From Echinimonas agarilytica (GTDB lineage: Bacteria; Pseudomonadota; Gammaproteobacteria; Enterobacterales; Neiellaceae), in NCBI RefSeq assembly GCF_023703465.1, contig NZ_JAMQGP010000002.1, positions 1-64,000 on the forward strand: 64,000 bases of DNA, read 5' to 3'. Below are positions 1-8,579 of this stretch, piece by piece. Position 1 is the first letter of the stretch; each line of letters begins with the position of its first letter. Under the pieces are notes generated by a model. That model did no database searches and was not told the origin of the DNA. It saw only the letters and a list, made by a program, of their open reading frames with translations. The translations under genes were made by a program, and so were the position numbers.

Positions 1-93
1 CACCTGATCCCATTCCGAACTCAGTAGTGAAACGCAATCGCGCCGATGGTAGTGTGGGGTTTCCCCATGCGAGAGTAGGTCACCGCCAGGCAC
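1..93 (+). rRNA. rrf: 5S ribosomal RNA, 3' part
   Basis: This matches the enterobacterial 5S rRNA almost base for base from its CACCTGA box (about nucleotide 29 of the mature RNA) to the terminal GCCAGGCA. The first 28 or so bases lie outside the window. It is the last gene of an rRNA operon read into the window from the left, and a strong terminator follows 10 bases later. The exact 3' end is set by analogy with E. coli and could be off by one or two bases. Confidence 0.97.
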
Positions 94-103
94 CTTTTCA
101 GAG

Positions 104-134
104 AAAGCCCGATTCGTAAGAGTCGGGCTTTTTT
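104..134 (+). terminator. rRNA operon terminator
   Basis: A perfect 9-bp stem (AAAGCCCGA at 104-112 with TCGGGCTTT at 123-131) with a 10-base loop runs into six T residues. It directly follows the 5S rRNA and ends the rRNA operon. The remaining 220 bases up to the symporter gene at 355 hold no recognisable gene. Confidence 0.92.
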
Positions 135-354
135 GCGTTTACGGATTTCGTTATATGCACAGACGTCCTTGTCTTGGCGGCATACACGCCATCCTAAAAA
201 TCTCTATTCAATCCCCGAATTTTTTAAAGTCTATTGTTAGTTCAGTGAGAGTTGAGTTACCTCAATCGATGGTAAGTTTTGAAGTTCTTGCAACAGACTT
301 GTAACGTCAGTTTGTGGTATTTAATAGCATCAAATTTTAACGGTACCCGAACTC

Positions 355-1536
355 ATGAATTTAGTACTTAAATTAATTGCAGGTATTGCGGCGGGGTTAA
401 TGATCGGTGCATTTGCTCCAGATGTCATTGCTCGGATAATGCTCACTGTCCAAACAATGGTTGGGCAACTGATCAGTTTTACCATTCCTCTGATCATTCT
501 GCTTTATATTGCCAATGGTATCGGTGGTCTTCCCAGAAATTCAGGTAAAATGCTTGCTCATACGGTCGCCCTCGCATATGGGTCTACGGTTATCGCTGGT
601 ACACTTGCCTTCATTTTTGCCAGCAGTGTGTTACCGAGCTTGGTCTCTGCGCATAGCATTGCAGAGTCTGCGGCTGAGGCAGGGCTCACGAGTTATATTA
701 ATTTAAAATTGGTGCCTGTCATGGAGATTATGACAGCGTTGGTTTTGGCGTTTGTTTTAGGCATTGGCATGAGCGCCATTCAGTCCAAGTATCTGAATTA
801 CGTCATTGATGAAGGTCGCCAGATCATCGATAAATTGTTAGCTCATATCATCATTCCACTATTGCCGTTTTATATCGCCGGTGTCTTTACTCAAATGACA
901 CTTGAAGGTTCAGCCGTTGCGACTCTAAAAACATTTGGCGTGGTTTTGATGTTGGCTGTGGCTATGCACTGGTTTTGGCTGACATGCCTTTATGTGTTGA
1001 CTGGTTTGGTGCAGAAAAAGTCGCCGCTCACGTTACTTAAAAACATGTTGCCTGCTTATTTCACTGCGCTAGGCACAATGTCGAGTGCGGCTACTATTCC
1101 GGTGTCACTCAACAGCAGCAAAAATAATGGCGTTGATTCATCCATCGCAAACTTTACAGTACCATTGTGTGCGACGATTCATTTGTCGGGCTCGGTCATT
1201 ACCATTGTGACGTGTACGACCGCAGTGATGTTAATGACACCTGAATTGGTGACGCCTTCACTTGGGAATATTATTCCATTTATTTTGATGTTGGGCATTA
1301 CTTTGGTTGCTGCACCTGGGGCTCCAGGTGGGGCTATTATGGCGGCGTTGGGCATTTTGGCATCGATGCTCGGTTTTGGCGAAGGTGCCGTTGCATTAAT
1401 GATCGCGCTGTATTTAGCACAAGATAGCTTCGGAACCGCCTGCAATGTGACGGGTGATGGAGTGATTGCGTTGTGGGTTGACCATTGGCATGGCAATGGT
1501 CAAACCGAAGCCGTTAACTCACCGAATGCTGCGTAA
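355..1536 (+). CDS. DAACS-family sodium-coupled amino acid/dicarboxylate symporter
   Basis: This is a 393-residue inner-membrane protein of the dicarboxylate/amino acid:cation symporter family (GltPh/SstT fold), taking up a small solute with sodium. The HP1 serine motif (TMSSAATIPVS), the TM7 stretch (PLCATIHLSG) and the TM8 core (QDSFGTACNVTGD) are all present, so the fold is intact. At the position of the acidic-substrate arginine of GltPh (Arg397) this protein has Gly, as expected for a neutral substrate. The QDS context resembles the serine/threonine transporter SstT. The usual NMDG of TM7 is HLSG, so sodium coupling may also differ. Its 3' end overlaps the convergent protease gene by 18 bases. 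No strong ribosome binding site is visible before the ATG. The substrate is not determined. Confidence 0.85.
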   Translation: MNLVLKLIAGIAAGLMIGAFAPDVIARIMLTVQTMVGQLISFTIPLIILLYIANGIGGLPRNSGKMLAHTVALAYGSTVIAGTLAFIFASSVLPSLVSAHSIAESAAEAGLTSYINLKLVPVMEIMTALVLAFVLGIGMSAIQSKYLNYVIDEGRQIIDKLLAHIIIPLLPFYIAGVFTQMTLEGSAVATLKTFGVVLMLAVAMHWFWLTCLYVLTGLVQKKSPLTLLKNMLPAYFTALGTMSSAATIPVSLNSSKNNGVDSSIANFTVPLCATIHLSGSVITIVTCTTAVMLMTPELVTPSLGNIIPFILMLGITLVAAPGAPGGAIMAALGILASMLGFGEGAVALMIALYLAQDSFGTACNVTGDGVIALWVDHWHGNGQTEAVNSPNAA

Positions 1537-2295
1537 TAATTCTTTGAGGTGTTTGACTGGCACTGAGTAGGTAATGGCGCTTGGGTGAGTGAGCGCCGAT
1601 TCCTTGTTGCTGGTTAATAATACCTTGTTGATGATGGCCACGACTTCGCCAGAATCCACGTCATACACGGGGCTACCACTGTTGCCGGGGTAGGCTGTGG
1701 CGTTAAGTTGAAATACTGAATATGGATTTCTTAGAATTTTGAGTTGAGCAGCTGTAAGCTCTGATACATTGGCCACGGGCAACATGACTGGCGCAATTGA
1801 TGCGATCATTCCCTTGTGCGTGACCGGATGTAGGCCGAGCATGGTGCCAATAGGGAAGCCGGTGAAAGCAATGTCTAATCCTTCTTTTACTTCCATGTTG
1901 GAAAGAGTCAAAGGCGGTAAATTATGACCCCTAATGCGCAGGATCGCTAAATCATGCACTTCATCTTTAGCCACTAATGTTGCTTCATATACGCGGCTTG
2001 AATGTCTGCCAGGTAATAATACTGCGATGTTTTGTTTGCGGCTGGGATCAAGTTCAGGAACGGCATGCGCATTGGTTGCAATTAAATCCCCTCCGGCAAC
2101 GGCAAAGCCTGTAGCCATCAGGGTGGCTTTGGGGGCGGCAAGTGGATCGTATAACCCGACACCGACAATACTAGGCTTCACCGATTCGATGAGTTGAATC
2201 ATGGGTTGGTGTGCTTTTGTAGTAAATACCCATGCACAAAGAATGATAAGCAAAGGAATTTTGAGCTTATTAACAAAACATGCTGAAATGGTCAT
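1519..2295 (-). CDS. Secreted or membrane-anchored trypsin-like serine protease
   Basis: The 258-residue protein has a hydrophobic N-terminal segment (about residues 11-25), a signal peptide or anchor, followed by one chymotrypsin-fold domain. The catalytic triad is readable: His77 in ATNAHAV, Asp115 in HDLAILR and Ser206 in YPGNSGSP. This is the HtrA/DegP-type peptidase arrangement, but no PDZ domain follows and the usual GNSGG is GNSGS. It probably acts in the periplasm or outside the cell. It is transcribed divergently from the adenylate-forming ligase at 2380, sharing an 84-base intergenic region that contains a Fur-box-like palindrome, so both may respond to the same signal. Its substrate is unknown. 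Confidence 0.82.
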   Translation of the reverse strand: MTISACFVNKLKIPLLIILCAWVFTTKAHQPMIQLIESVKPSIVGVGLYDPLAAPKATLMATGFAVAGGDLIATNAHAVPELDPSRKQNIAVLLPGRHSSRVYEATLVAKDEVHDLAILRIRGHNLPPLTLSNMEVKEGLDIAFTGFPIGTMLGLHPVTHKGMIASIAPVMLPVANVSELTAAQLKILRNPYSVFQLNATAYPGNSGSPVYDVDSGEVVAIINKVLLTSNKESALTHPSAITYSVPVKHLKELLRSIR

Positions 2296-2325
2296 ATTAA
2301 TGAGTGAAGGCTGTGTATTTAGAGA

Positions 2326-2340
2326 TGATAGAAATTATCA
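2326..2340. promoter_or_regulatory. Fur-box-like palindrome
   Basis: The 15-base sequence TGATAGAAATTATCA matches 12 of the 14 defined positions of the 7-1-7 Fur box (TGATAAT N ATTATCA). It lies in the short divergent region between the protease (start 2295) and the ligase operon (start 2380), a natural operator position. Only two central bases deviate. Regulation by iron is an inference from the motif. Confidence 0.5.
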
Positions 2341-2379
2341 TAGCGTAATACGAACTCCGACTGGGAAATCGATCTGTTC

Positions 2380-3957
2380 ATGGAAGAGCTGAAAGTAGCT
2401 TCTTTACACCACATTGTCGAATCAGCACCGCAAGATGCTGTAGCAATCATCGACAAAGGCAAAACATTCAGTTTTGCTGATATCAATTTGGCTGTGAGTG
2501 CTTATCGTGAACTCATCAACCATTGTTGTCCGATTCAGCCGCGCCAACGGGTCGCTTTTTTTGATGTTAAGTCGGTCGAGCAGGTTGCGCTAATATTTGC
2601 GGCTTGGTCTTTGGGGGCTGTAATTGTACCTATAAACCCGACTTTAAAATCAGCCCAAGTGCAACATATTCTGAATGATTCTCAAGCAAGCCTGTTCATA
2701 ACCTCAGCGCCGCGTTTAAAAGCGGCTGCTGACGATTTTCTGTTGCAGACCGAAGGCCTAACGGTCGGATTGATTGGAAAAAGCGATCTCGTTCAAAGTC
2801 CTCGTGTGTTCAGTATTCCTGCGGTTGATGAAATCAATCACCTAGCGGGTGGGCCTCCAATTAATACGGTTCAACCTGATCCCAACGCGCTCGCAGCCTT
2901 GCTATATACCTCTGGCAGCACGGGCATGCCGAAGGGCGTCATGGTGTCTCAGAAAAACTTACTATTGGGTGCAGGTAGTGTGGCCGCGTACTTGGGCCTT
3001 TCGTGTGATGATCGAGTGATGGCGCTACTGCCTTTTAGTTTTGACTATGGTTTGAACCAACTACTGAGTAGTTGGTATGTTGGTGCTTCAGTGGTACTTC
3101 ACAATTTCTTTCTTCCCGGTGCTGTTGCAGCGGATTTAACAAAGTATGAAGTGACTGGATTAGCAGGAGTTCCGCCGTTGTGGCGACAACTGTTAAAGCC
3201 GCTTACTTCTGCTGGAGCGCTCAAATTACGATTTGTCACCAATTCGGGTGGCGCTTTGACACTCGACATTATCCACGCACTCAATTCGTTGCATTGTGCG
3301 CCTGAAATCTATGCTATGTATGGTTTGACGGAGGCATTTCGGTCGACCTATTTAGCACCGAGCCTGTTGCATCAAAAACCGGCGAGTAGCGGCCAAGCTG
3401 TGCCCCATGCGCGCATCTATATTCTTGATGATTATCACCAGCCTTGTGCGGCTCACCAAAAAGGTCAGTTGGTTCATGCTGGACCGTTGGTGGCGTTAGG
3501 CTATTGGAATAAGCCAGAACAAACCGAACAACGCTTTATGCAATTGCCAACCGATTTAGCAGAATATGAAGGCGAAAAAGCCGTATTCTCTGGTGATCTT
3601 GCGTGGCAAGATGAAGATGGCGACATATACATTGAAGGCCGTCTTGATGAACAGATCAAAACATCTGGGTATCGAGTTAGCCCGAATGAAGTGGAAGCTC
3701 TTGCCCAATCTATCGAAGGGGTTGAGCAAGTCGCTTGTCTGAGTGTCAAGGACGAAGCAATAGGCCAAGCTATAATTATTGTCTATCAAGGATCGGTTCT
3801 ATCCAATCACGATTTCCTCACGGCATATAAAGCATTGGCGCCGAATTACTTGTGGCCTAAAAAAATTCACCATGTTTCTCATATTCCACTGAATGCCAAT
3901 GGCAAAGTGGATCGCGTTTCCTTATCTGAGCGTTATTGTCATGTCACACATCACTAA
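2380..3957 (+). CDS. Adenylate-forming acyl/aminoacyl ligase (exosortase A-associated type)
   Basis: This 525-residue ANL-superfamily enzyme activates a carboxylic or amino acid as the adenylate and normally passes it to a thiol (CoA or a carrier protein). All core motifs are present: the ATP loop YTSGSTGMPKG at 176-186, MYGLTEA at 313-319, SGDLAWQ at 404-410, the hinge region GRLDEQIKTSGYR at 420-432 and the catalytic lysine Lys509 in NANGK. The length suits a stand-alone ligase with no attached carrier domain. It is followed, with a 17-base overlap, by a PLP decarboxylase. This ligase plus decarboxylase pair resembles the AMP-ligase and decarboxylase families found beside exosortase A loci (TIGR03098 and TIGR03099), but no exosortase is in the window. 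The substrate is unknown. Confidence 0.85.
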   Translation: MEELKVASLHHIVESAPQDAVAIIDKGKTFSFADINLAVSAYRELINHCCPIQPRQRVAFFDVKSVEQVALIFAAWSLGAVIVPINPTLKSAQVQHILNDSQASLFITSAPRLKAAADDFLLQTEGLTVGLIGKSDLVQSPRVFSIPAVDEINHLAGGPPINTVQPDPNALAALLYTSGSTGMPKGVMVSQKNLLLGAGSVAAYLGLSCDDRVMALLPFSFDYGLNQLLSSWYVGASVVLHNFFLPGAVAADLTKYEVTGLAGVPPLWRQLLKPLTSAGALKLRFVTNSGGALTLDIIHALNSLHCAPEIYAMYGLTEAFRSTYLAPSLLHQKPASSGQAVPHARIYILDDYHQPCAAHQKGQLVHAGPLVALGYWNKPEQTEQRFMQLPTDLAEYEGEKAVFSGDLAWQDEDGDIYIEGRLDEQIKTSGYRVSPNEVEALAQSIEGVEQVACLSVKDEAIGQAIIIVYQGSVLSNHDFLTAYKALAPNYLWPKKIHHVSHIPLNANGKVDRVSLSERYCHVTHH

Positions 3958-5197
3958 ATTGTCGTCCGGCCATCAACTTCAATCAGCACACGAAGTGGTG
4001 AATCATGAACTTGTTATTGCCGGAGAGCCTTTATCAAAACGCGTACAGGAAGCTGGCGGAACGCCTTGTTATATGTACGACATGACACGCGCACAGCAAC
4101 AAATTACCGCTGTGCGTGAAGCTTTTCCAAAGCAGTTCTCAGTTTTTTATGCGGTGAAAGCGAACCCCAACTCTCAAGTTTTAGCAGCTCTACAGCCATG
4201 GGTCGACGGGCTTGATGTTGCATCTTATGGTGAAGTTGAAACTGCTATGAACGTCGGCTATAAGCCCCAAGATATGGGGTTTGCAGGCCCAGCAAAAAGC
4301 CAGGGTGAACTCAACGCATCGCTTGAAAATGGGGTGTTCCTTAGCCTCGAATCCATCACCGAAGCAAAACGCATTTGCACGTGGGCTGAACAACATCAAA
4401 AGCCGATAGAGGTGGGGATTCGGATTAACCCATCATTTGAACTTCGCGCCTCAGGAATGCACATGGGCGGCGGGGCTCAAGTGTTTGGGATTGATGAAGA
4501 AACATTATTTAAAGTGGTTGAAACCATCAACCAAAGCGCTTGGGTGAGTGTCACAGGCCTACACATTTATGCCGGCTCTCAGTGTCTTCAAATGCCCGCT
4601 TTGGTTGAGCAGTTTCGTGAGACATTCCTTTGTTTTTCAAGGGTTTGTGAACAATTTGAATTACCTATTAAGCGTTTAAACTTTGGTGGTGGGCTAGGCG
4701 TACCATACTTTGCTGGCAATGTGCCCATCGACCTTGCGCTATTAGGTCACGCTCTACATGAATTATGCGCGGAATTTAAAGATTTTATTCAACACAAAGA
4801 GTTGATTGTCGAACTCGGGCGTTTTTTGATGGCTGACGCTGGCCTATATGTATCGCAAGTTTCAGATGTGAAAGTTTCACGGAAACACACTTTTGTTATG
4901 ACGAACGGTGGGATGCATCATCATTTGGCAAACTCTGGGAATTTGGGGCAGTTGCTAAAAAAGAACTATCCTGTTGTCTTAGGTCAGAAAGTTGATTGCC
5001 CAGTAGAACAAAAAGTCACGATCGCGGGTCCGTTGTGTACCCCGCTCGACGTGTTGGCAAAGAATATTGAATTGCCTCAGGTAGATATTGATGACTTTGT
5101 TGTGATTATGCTCAGTGGGGCCTATGGATTGAGTTCAAGCCCTCAACAATTTTTGAGTCACCCATCAGCTAAAGAATTAGTGATACCGGTTATTTAA
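3941..5197 (+). CDS. PLP-dependent decarboxylase, group III (LysA-like, exosortase A-associated type)
   Basis: This is a 418-residue fold-type III decarboxylase of the diaminopimelate/ornithine decarboxylase superfamily. The Schiff-base lysine is Lys73 in FYAVKANPN. The glycine-rich phosphate-binding motif LNFGGGLGVPY and the C-terminal PLCTPLD and SGAYG motifs complete the active site. A start 16 codons further upstream is possible, but ATG 3941 is preferred because it gives a normal N-terminus and a short 17-base overlap with the ligase gene. The motif FAGPAKSQGEL resembles the exosortase A-associated subgroup rather than LysA itself. Together with the ligase it probably decarboxylates an amino acid or its activated form. 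The true substrate cannot be read from sequence. Confidence 0.83.
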   Translation: MSHITKLSSGHQLQSAHEVVNHELVIAGEPLSKRVQEAGGTPCYMYDMTRAQQQITAVREAFPKQFSVFYAVKANPNSQVLAALQPWVDGLDVASYGEVETAMNVGYKPQDMGFAGPAKSQGELNASLENGVFLSLESITEAKRICTWAEQHQKPIEVGIRINPSFELRASGMHMGGGAQVFGIDEETLFKVVETINQSAWVSVTGLHIYAGSQCLQMPALVEQFRETFLCFSRVCEQFELPIKRLNFGGGLGVPYFAGNVPIDLALLGHALHELCAEFKDFIQHKELIVELGRFLMADAGLYVSQVSDVKVSRKHTFVMTNGGMHHHLANSGNLGQLLKKNYPVVLGQKVDCPVEQKVTIAGPLCTPLDVLAKNIELPQVDIDDFVVIMLSGAYGLSSSPQQFLSHPSAKELVIPVI

Positions 5198-5209
5198 AGT
5201 GGAGATCGA

Positions 5210-6820
5210 ATGCAGCATCCAATTGAGAGTAAACCAGAGCCCCTTTCGCACATACAGTGGCTAAGTCAGTCGCAAGCGCAAGAGGCTTATGGAGGCAGCG
5301 CGATTCAGTCGTCTCGCCAATTGAGTGGTGGGTTTGTTGTGACAAAACAAACGGATGTTGCTGATATTCTGCAATGGGCTGTAGCGCATGATGCAGCCGT
5401 ACAACCGATCAGTTCAGGTCGAAATTGGGGCTATGGTTCGGCGCTTCCTGTTGCCGATGAAAAGCCCATCTATATTCTGGATCTATCCAAACTCAAGGCG
5501 GTCATTGACTTTGATGAACAGCTTGGACTGGTCACTCTAGAACCCGGAGTCACCCAGGGAGAGCTATTGGAGTGGCTTGAGTCTCGTAACTTTGATTACA
5601 TGGTGCCGGTGACGGGCGCAGGCCCGAATTGCAGTATTGTTGGGAATGCTATCGAGAGGGGGTATGGCATTACCCCTTATGCCGATCACTTCGCTGCCGT
5701 GACTGCTCTGACCGCATATCTGTCGAACGGATCCCTCTATCGCTCAAGTTTGAGTGAACTGGATAGATCAACTCACGTCACCGCAGATAAGTCATTTAAA
5801 TGGAAGGTTGGGCCTTACCTCGATGGCTTGTTCACGCAATCCAATTTGGGCGTCGTGACTCAAATGACCATCCGTTTAGCAAAGCGTCCAAAAGCTTTTG
5901 AAAGTTTCTATGTGCAATTTGCTAACGATACTGACTTGGAAGTCGCAGTGGAGTTATTGCAAGGTATCATGCGCGATTATGAAGGTATTGTTGGTTCTAT
6001 TAACTTAATGGATAGGCGTCGGATTCTTTCGATGGTTGCCAACAATCCAAATGGGCCTGAACAGCACCAAGTGATGACGGACGAACAATGCCAAGCATTG
6101 GCTAAATCCTATCAGGTACCTGCATGGATGCTTGTGGGCTCTATTTACGGAACTCCGGCCGTCGTTAAAGCGGTACGCAAAGATGTTCGCCAGAGAGTTA
6201 GAAAGTATGCGTCGCGCACCATTTTTTCTGAAGGTTGGCTATTGAAGTTTGCTCGAGGGTTGCTATCGGTATTGCCGGCATCAGTGATGAAAGATGAAAG
6301 GGAACAACTTCAAGCGCTTGCCGAGGGTGTGGAGATCATGTTGGGCAAGCCAAATCAAGTCGCATTGCCTTTAGCGTATTGGCGCAACCCCAAGCATCGT
6401 CCTGATAAGAGCAAAGAGCTAAACCCTGCAAAAGATGAATGTGGACTCATGTGGTATGCACCGTTGGTGCCGACCAAGAGCAAGAATATGCGCGAATTTG
6501 TGAACATGATTCGCGAAATTTGCCCGCTGTATGGTATTGAGCCCCTGGTGACATTGACCAACCTCCGTTTTGACCTAACCGATAGCACGATTCCAATCTT
6601 ATTTAATGCGCAAGATGAGAATGCAGTGAAGCAAGCCAAGCTATGTATTGCTGAGTTGGTGGATAGAGGGCTTGACCAAGGCTGTGTGCCTTACCGAATG
6701 AATATCGATCAACAAACGGAGTTACTTGATCCAAATGCTGAATGCTGGCAGCTGGTTCAGGGAATTAAAAAAACCATGGATCCGACCAATACGATCTCCC
6801 CAAACCGTTACAATCCATAA
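5210..6820 (+). CDS. FAD-linked oxidase, vanillyl-alcohol-oxidase-like
   Basis: This 536-residue flavoprotein starts 13 bases after the decarboxylase. Residues about 43-180 form the FAD-binding domain, with the phosphate loop SSGRNWGYG at 68-76 and VTGAGPNCSIVGN at 134-146. The C-terminal half is a vanillyl-alcohol-oxidase/4-cresol-dehydrogenase-like cap that ends in the family signature DPTNTISPNRY. Such enzymes oxidise phenolic alcohols, amines or related small molecules, some with covalently bound FAD. I could not identify the covalent His or Tyr. As third gene of the operon it probably oxidises the product of the ligase/decarboxylase pair. A strong terminator follows, so the operon has three genes. 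Confidence 0.8.
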   Translation: MQHPIESKPEPLSHIQWLSQSQAQEAYGGSAIQSSRQLSGGFVVTKQTDVADILQWAVAHDAAVQPISSGRNWGYGSALPVADEKPIYILDLSKLKAVIDFDEQLGLVTLEPGVTQGELLEWLESRNFDYMVPVTGAGPNCSIVGNAIERGYGITPYADHFAAVTALTAYLSNGSLYRSSLSELDRSTHVTADKSFKWKVGPYLDGLFTQSNLGVVTQMTIRLAKRPKAFESFYVQFANDTDLEVAVELLQGIMRDYEGIVGSINLMDRRRILSMVANNPNGPEQHQVMTDEQCQALAKSYQVPAWMLVGSIYGTPAVVKAVRKDVRQRVRKYASRTIFSEGWLLKFARGLLSVLPASVMKDEREQLQALAEGVEIMLGKPNQVALPLAYWRNPKHRPDKSKELNPAKDECGLMWYAPLVPTKSKNMREFVNMIREICPLYGIEPLVTLTNLRFDLTDSTIPILFNAQDENAVKQAKLCIAELVDRGLDQGCVPYRMNIDQQTELLDPNAECWQLVQGIKKTMDPTNTISPNRYNP

Positions 6821-6846
6821 TGTCCCCAAATCAAATCAGTACATTG

Positions 6847-6882
6847 CTCCCAAATTGAAATTTCATTTTGGGAGTTTTTTTT
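6847..6882 (+). terminator. Terminator of the ligase-decarboxylase-oxidase operon
   Basis: The stem CTCCCAAA (6847-6854) pairs with TTTGGGAG (6867-6874) and is followed by eight T residues. It lies 27 bases after the oxidase stop codon and marks the end of the three-gene operon. Confidence 0.9.
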
Positions 6883-7006
6883 GCGTGTTAATTGTTATCT
6901 AAACTATTAACTTGTGTTGCGCTAGATCTCGTTTCTCATTAACATGCTCCGCTATAACGATAAAAATAATGATTTTTCTAAAAACTTAACTTAGGGATTT
7001 GCTGTA

Positions 7007-7741
7007 ATGCGCAAACTTATTTCGCTATCCGTTGCTATGGTTTTGTCTGGACCTGCTCAGGCATTAGATATTTCTGATGATGACTTAAAAGAGAAGGGCT
7101 TAGCGGCTGAAGTTGAAGGCGGTTTGACACTGTCTACAGGTAACTCAGAAACCACTAATTTACGTGGTCGTCTTGCGGTTGACTATTTTCTTGAAGACTG
7201 GCGTCACTATACGCTGGTTGAAGGAAACAGCTCGCAAGATGATGACAAAACCAGTGCTGAGCGTTATTTCGCGGGCTACAAAGTCGATCGCGATTGGAGT
7301 GATGTAAACTATACCTACGCTGGTCTGTCGTATGAAAACGACCGCTTTAATGGTTTTGAAGATCTAGTGACAGTTTCTGCCGGTTATGGTCATCGCTTTA
7401 AGTTTGGTGATAACATGAACCTCGATACAGAAATCGGTCCTGGTTACCGTTGGAACAATGCTGGCGAAGGCACTGATGAGTGGATTCTTCGTGGTTCGAT
7501 GAAGTATTTGTGGGAAATCAGTGATAACAGCAAGTTTACTGAAAATGTATCGGTTAATGCGGGTGATGAAAACACCATTAGCCGTTCTGAAACATCATTA
7601 ACGACCACCATTATTGGCGAGCTTGCTCTGAAATTGTCATTTACGATGACGCATCAGACGAATCCAGAATTTAATGGTGATGGTACGCGTAAAGATAAGT
7701 TAGATACAACAACAGCAGTGACTTTGTTGTACCGCTACTAA
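7007..7741 (+). CDS. DUF481 (YdiY-like) putative outer-membrane protein
   Basis: The 244-residue protein has a cleavable signal peptide (about residues 1-19, ending near AQA) and a body of alternating short beta strands typical of the DUF481 family. It ends in the aromatic TLLYRY expected for insertion of an outer-membrane beta barrel. The motif EVEGGLTLSTGNSETTNLRGR is characteristic of the family, whose members include E. coli YdiY. No biochemical role is established. It stands alone between two terminators and is probably monocistronic. Confidence 0.82.
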   Translation: MRKLISLSVAMVLSGPAQALDISDDDLKEKGLAAEVEGGLTLSTGNSETTNLRGRLAVDYFLEDWRHYTLVEGNSSQDDDKTSAERYFAGYKVDRDWSDVNYTYAGLSYENDRFNGFEDLVTVSAGYGHRFKFGDNMNLDTEIGPGYRWNNAGEGTDEWILRGSMKYLWEISDNSKFTENVSVNAGDENTISRSETSLTTTIIGELALKLSFTMTHQTNPEFNGDGTRKDKLDTTTAVTLLYRY

Positions 7742-7765
7742 TTGCTAAGCGTGATTTTAAACATT

Positions 7766-7796
7766 AAAAAACCAGCGATATTCGCTGGTTTTTTTG
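7766..7796. terminator. Probable bidirectional terminator
   Basis: The inverted repeat AACCAGCGA (7770-7778) with TCGCTGGTT (7782-7790) is flanked by an A-run on the left and a T-run on the right. It can end both the DUF481 gene from the left and the convergent lipoprotein gene from the right. Confidence 0.88.
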
Positions 7797-7813
7797 TAGG
7801 TGAGCGTTGTAAG

Positions 7814-8392
7814 TCAAGGTTGTTGCGTCACAGAGATCGCCACTGCTTTTTTGTATGTCACAACGACCTGATCACCCACTTCAACTCGCTCTAGGTGCTC
7901 CGGATGGCGGCGCACAGGTAAGGTAAACTCTCCCCCTGTTGGGCCTTTGAGGGTGACGGTTTGATTGACCTTATCAATGACCAAAATGTCAGCGATCACT
8001 TCAGTGACTTCAGAGGCAGAAATACTTGGCTCTGTGCCTTCCTTAGACATATCGAGCTGTTCTCTGTTTTCGATTCGTGCTGAGCCTTCGCTTGCCTGGA
8101 CTCGGACTGCAAAGGATTCGGTATATTCGGTAGACACCAGATCGCCGACTCTCAATTGCTCGAAGTTGGAAACTCGAGGAGATGCCACTAAAGTGACTTG
8201 TTGTCCGGCTCTTGAGATAGTGAGCGTTCTTGATGGATAGTCGATCCCTACAATTTTAGAGTTTGAAGTGATCGTGTTCGATTGCAATACTTCTGGCTCG
8301 ATAATGGTTTCACCGGGACTCGGAGCGGTTGCACACGCCGTTAACATGGATGCTATGAAACCTACACAAAGAACCATACAGTTACGATTCAT
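7814..8392 (-). CDS. Lipoprotein with internally duplicated domain, function unknown
   Basis: The 192-residue protein begins with a lipoprotein signal peptide ending in the lipobox LTAC (Cys20), so it is probably membrane-anchored. I do not recognise a named family. The mature part contains two similar modules of about 50 residues. One covers roughly residues 47-97 (IDYPSRTLTISR ... LRVGDLVSTEYTESFAVRV). The other covers roughly 135-188 (IDKVNQTVTLKG ... VEVGDQVVVTYKKAVAISV). Each has the pattern of an OB- or SH3-like small beta fold with a GD-turn near its end. It converges with the DUF481 gene across a shared terminator. No enzymatic motif is visible. Confidence 0.75.
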   Translation of the reverse strand: MNRNCMVLCVGFIASMLTACATAPSPGETIIEPEVLQSNTITSNSKIVGIDYPSRTLTISRAGQQVTLVASPRVSNFEQLRVGDLVSTEYTESFAVRVQASEGSARIENREQLDMSKEGTEPSISASEVTEVIADILVIDKVNQTVTLKGPTGGEFTLPVRRHPEHLERVEVGDQVVVTYKKAVAISVTQQP

Positions 8393-8579
8393 AAATAATC
8401 CTTTTCGATAATTTTATAAAGCTAAGACTCGCTTAAGGCTAAACAGTTCAGACAATACTTCCAATCACTTAAAAAGTTTACTGACCACTCAATCAGGGCT
8501 TGTAACTCCGATCAATGTAACTATAGTAATTGCGATAGGGGTCTGGTGATTAGACTCAATTTTATTTTAAGGATATGAC

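Noticed and set aside
1179-1496. Minus-strand frame inside the symporter gene
   Set aside because: It is antisense to a well-supported transporter and overlaps its conserved C-terminal helices.
4190-4399. Minus-strand frame inside the decarboxylase gene
   Set aside because: It is a shadow of the catalytic domain and has no start signal.
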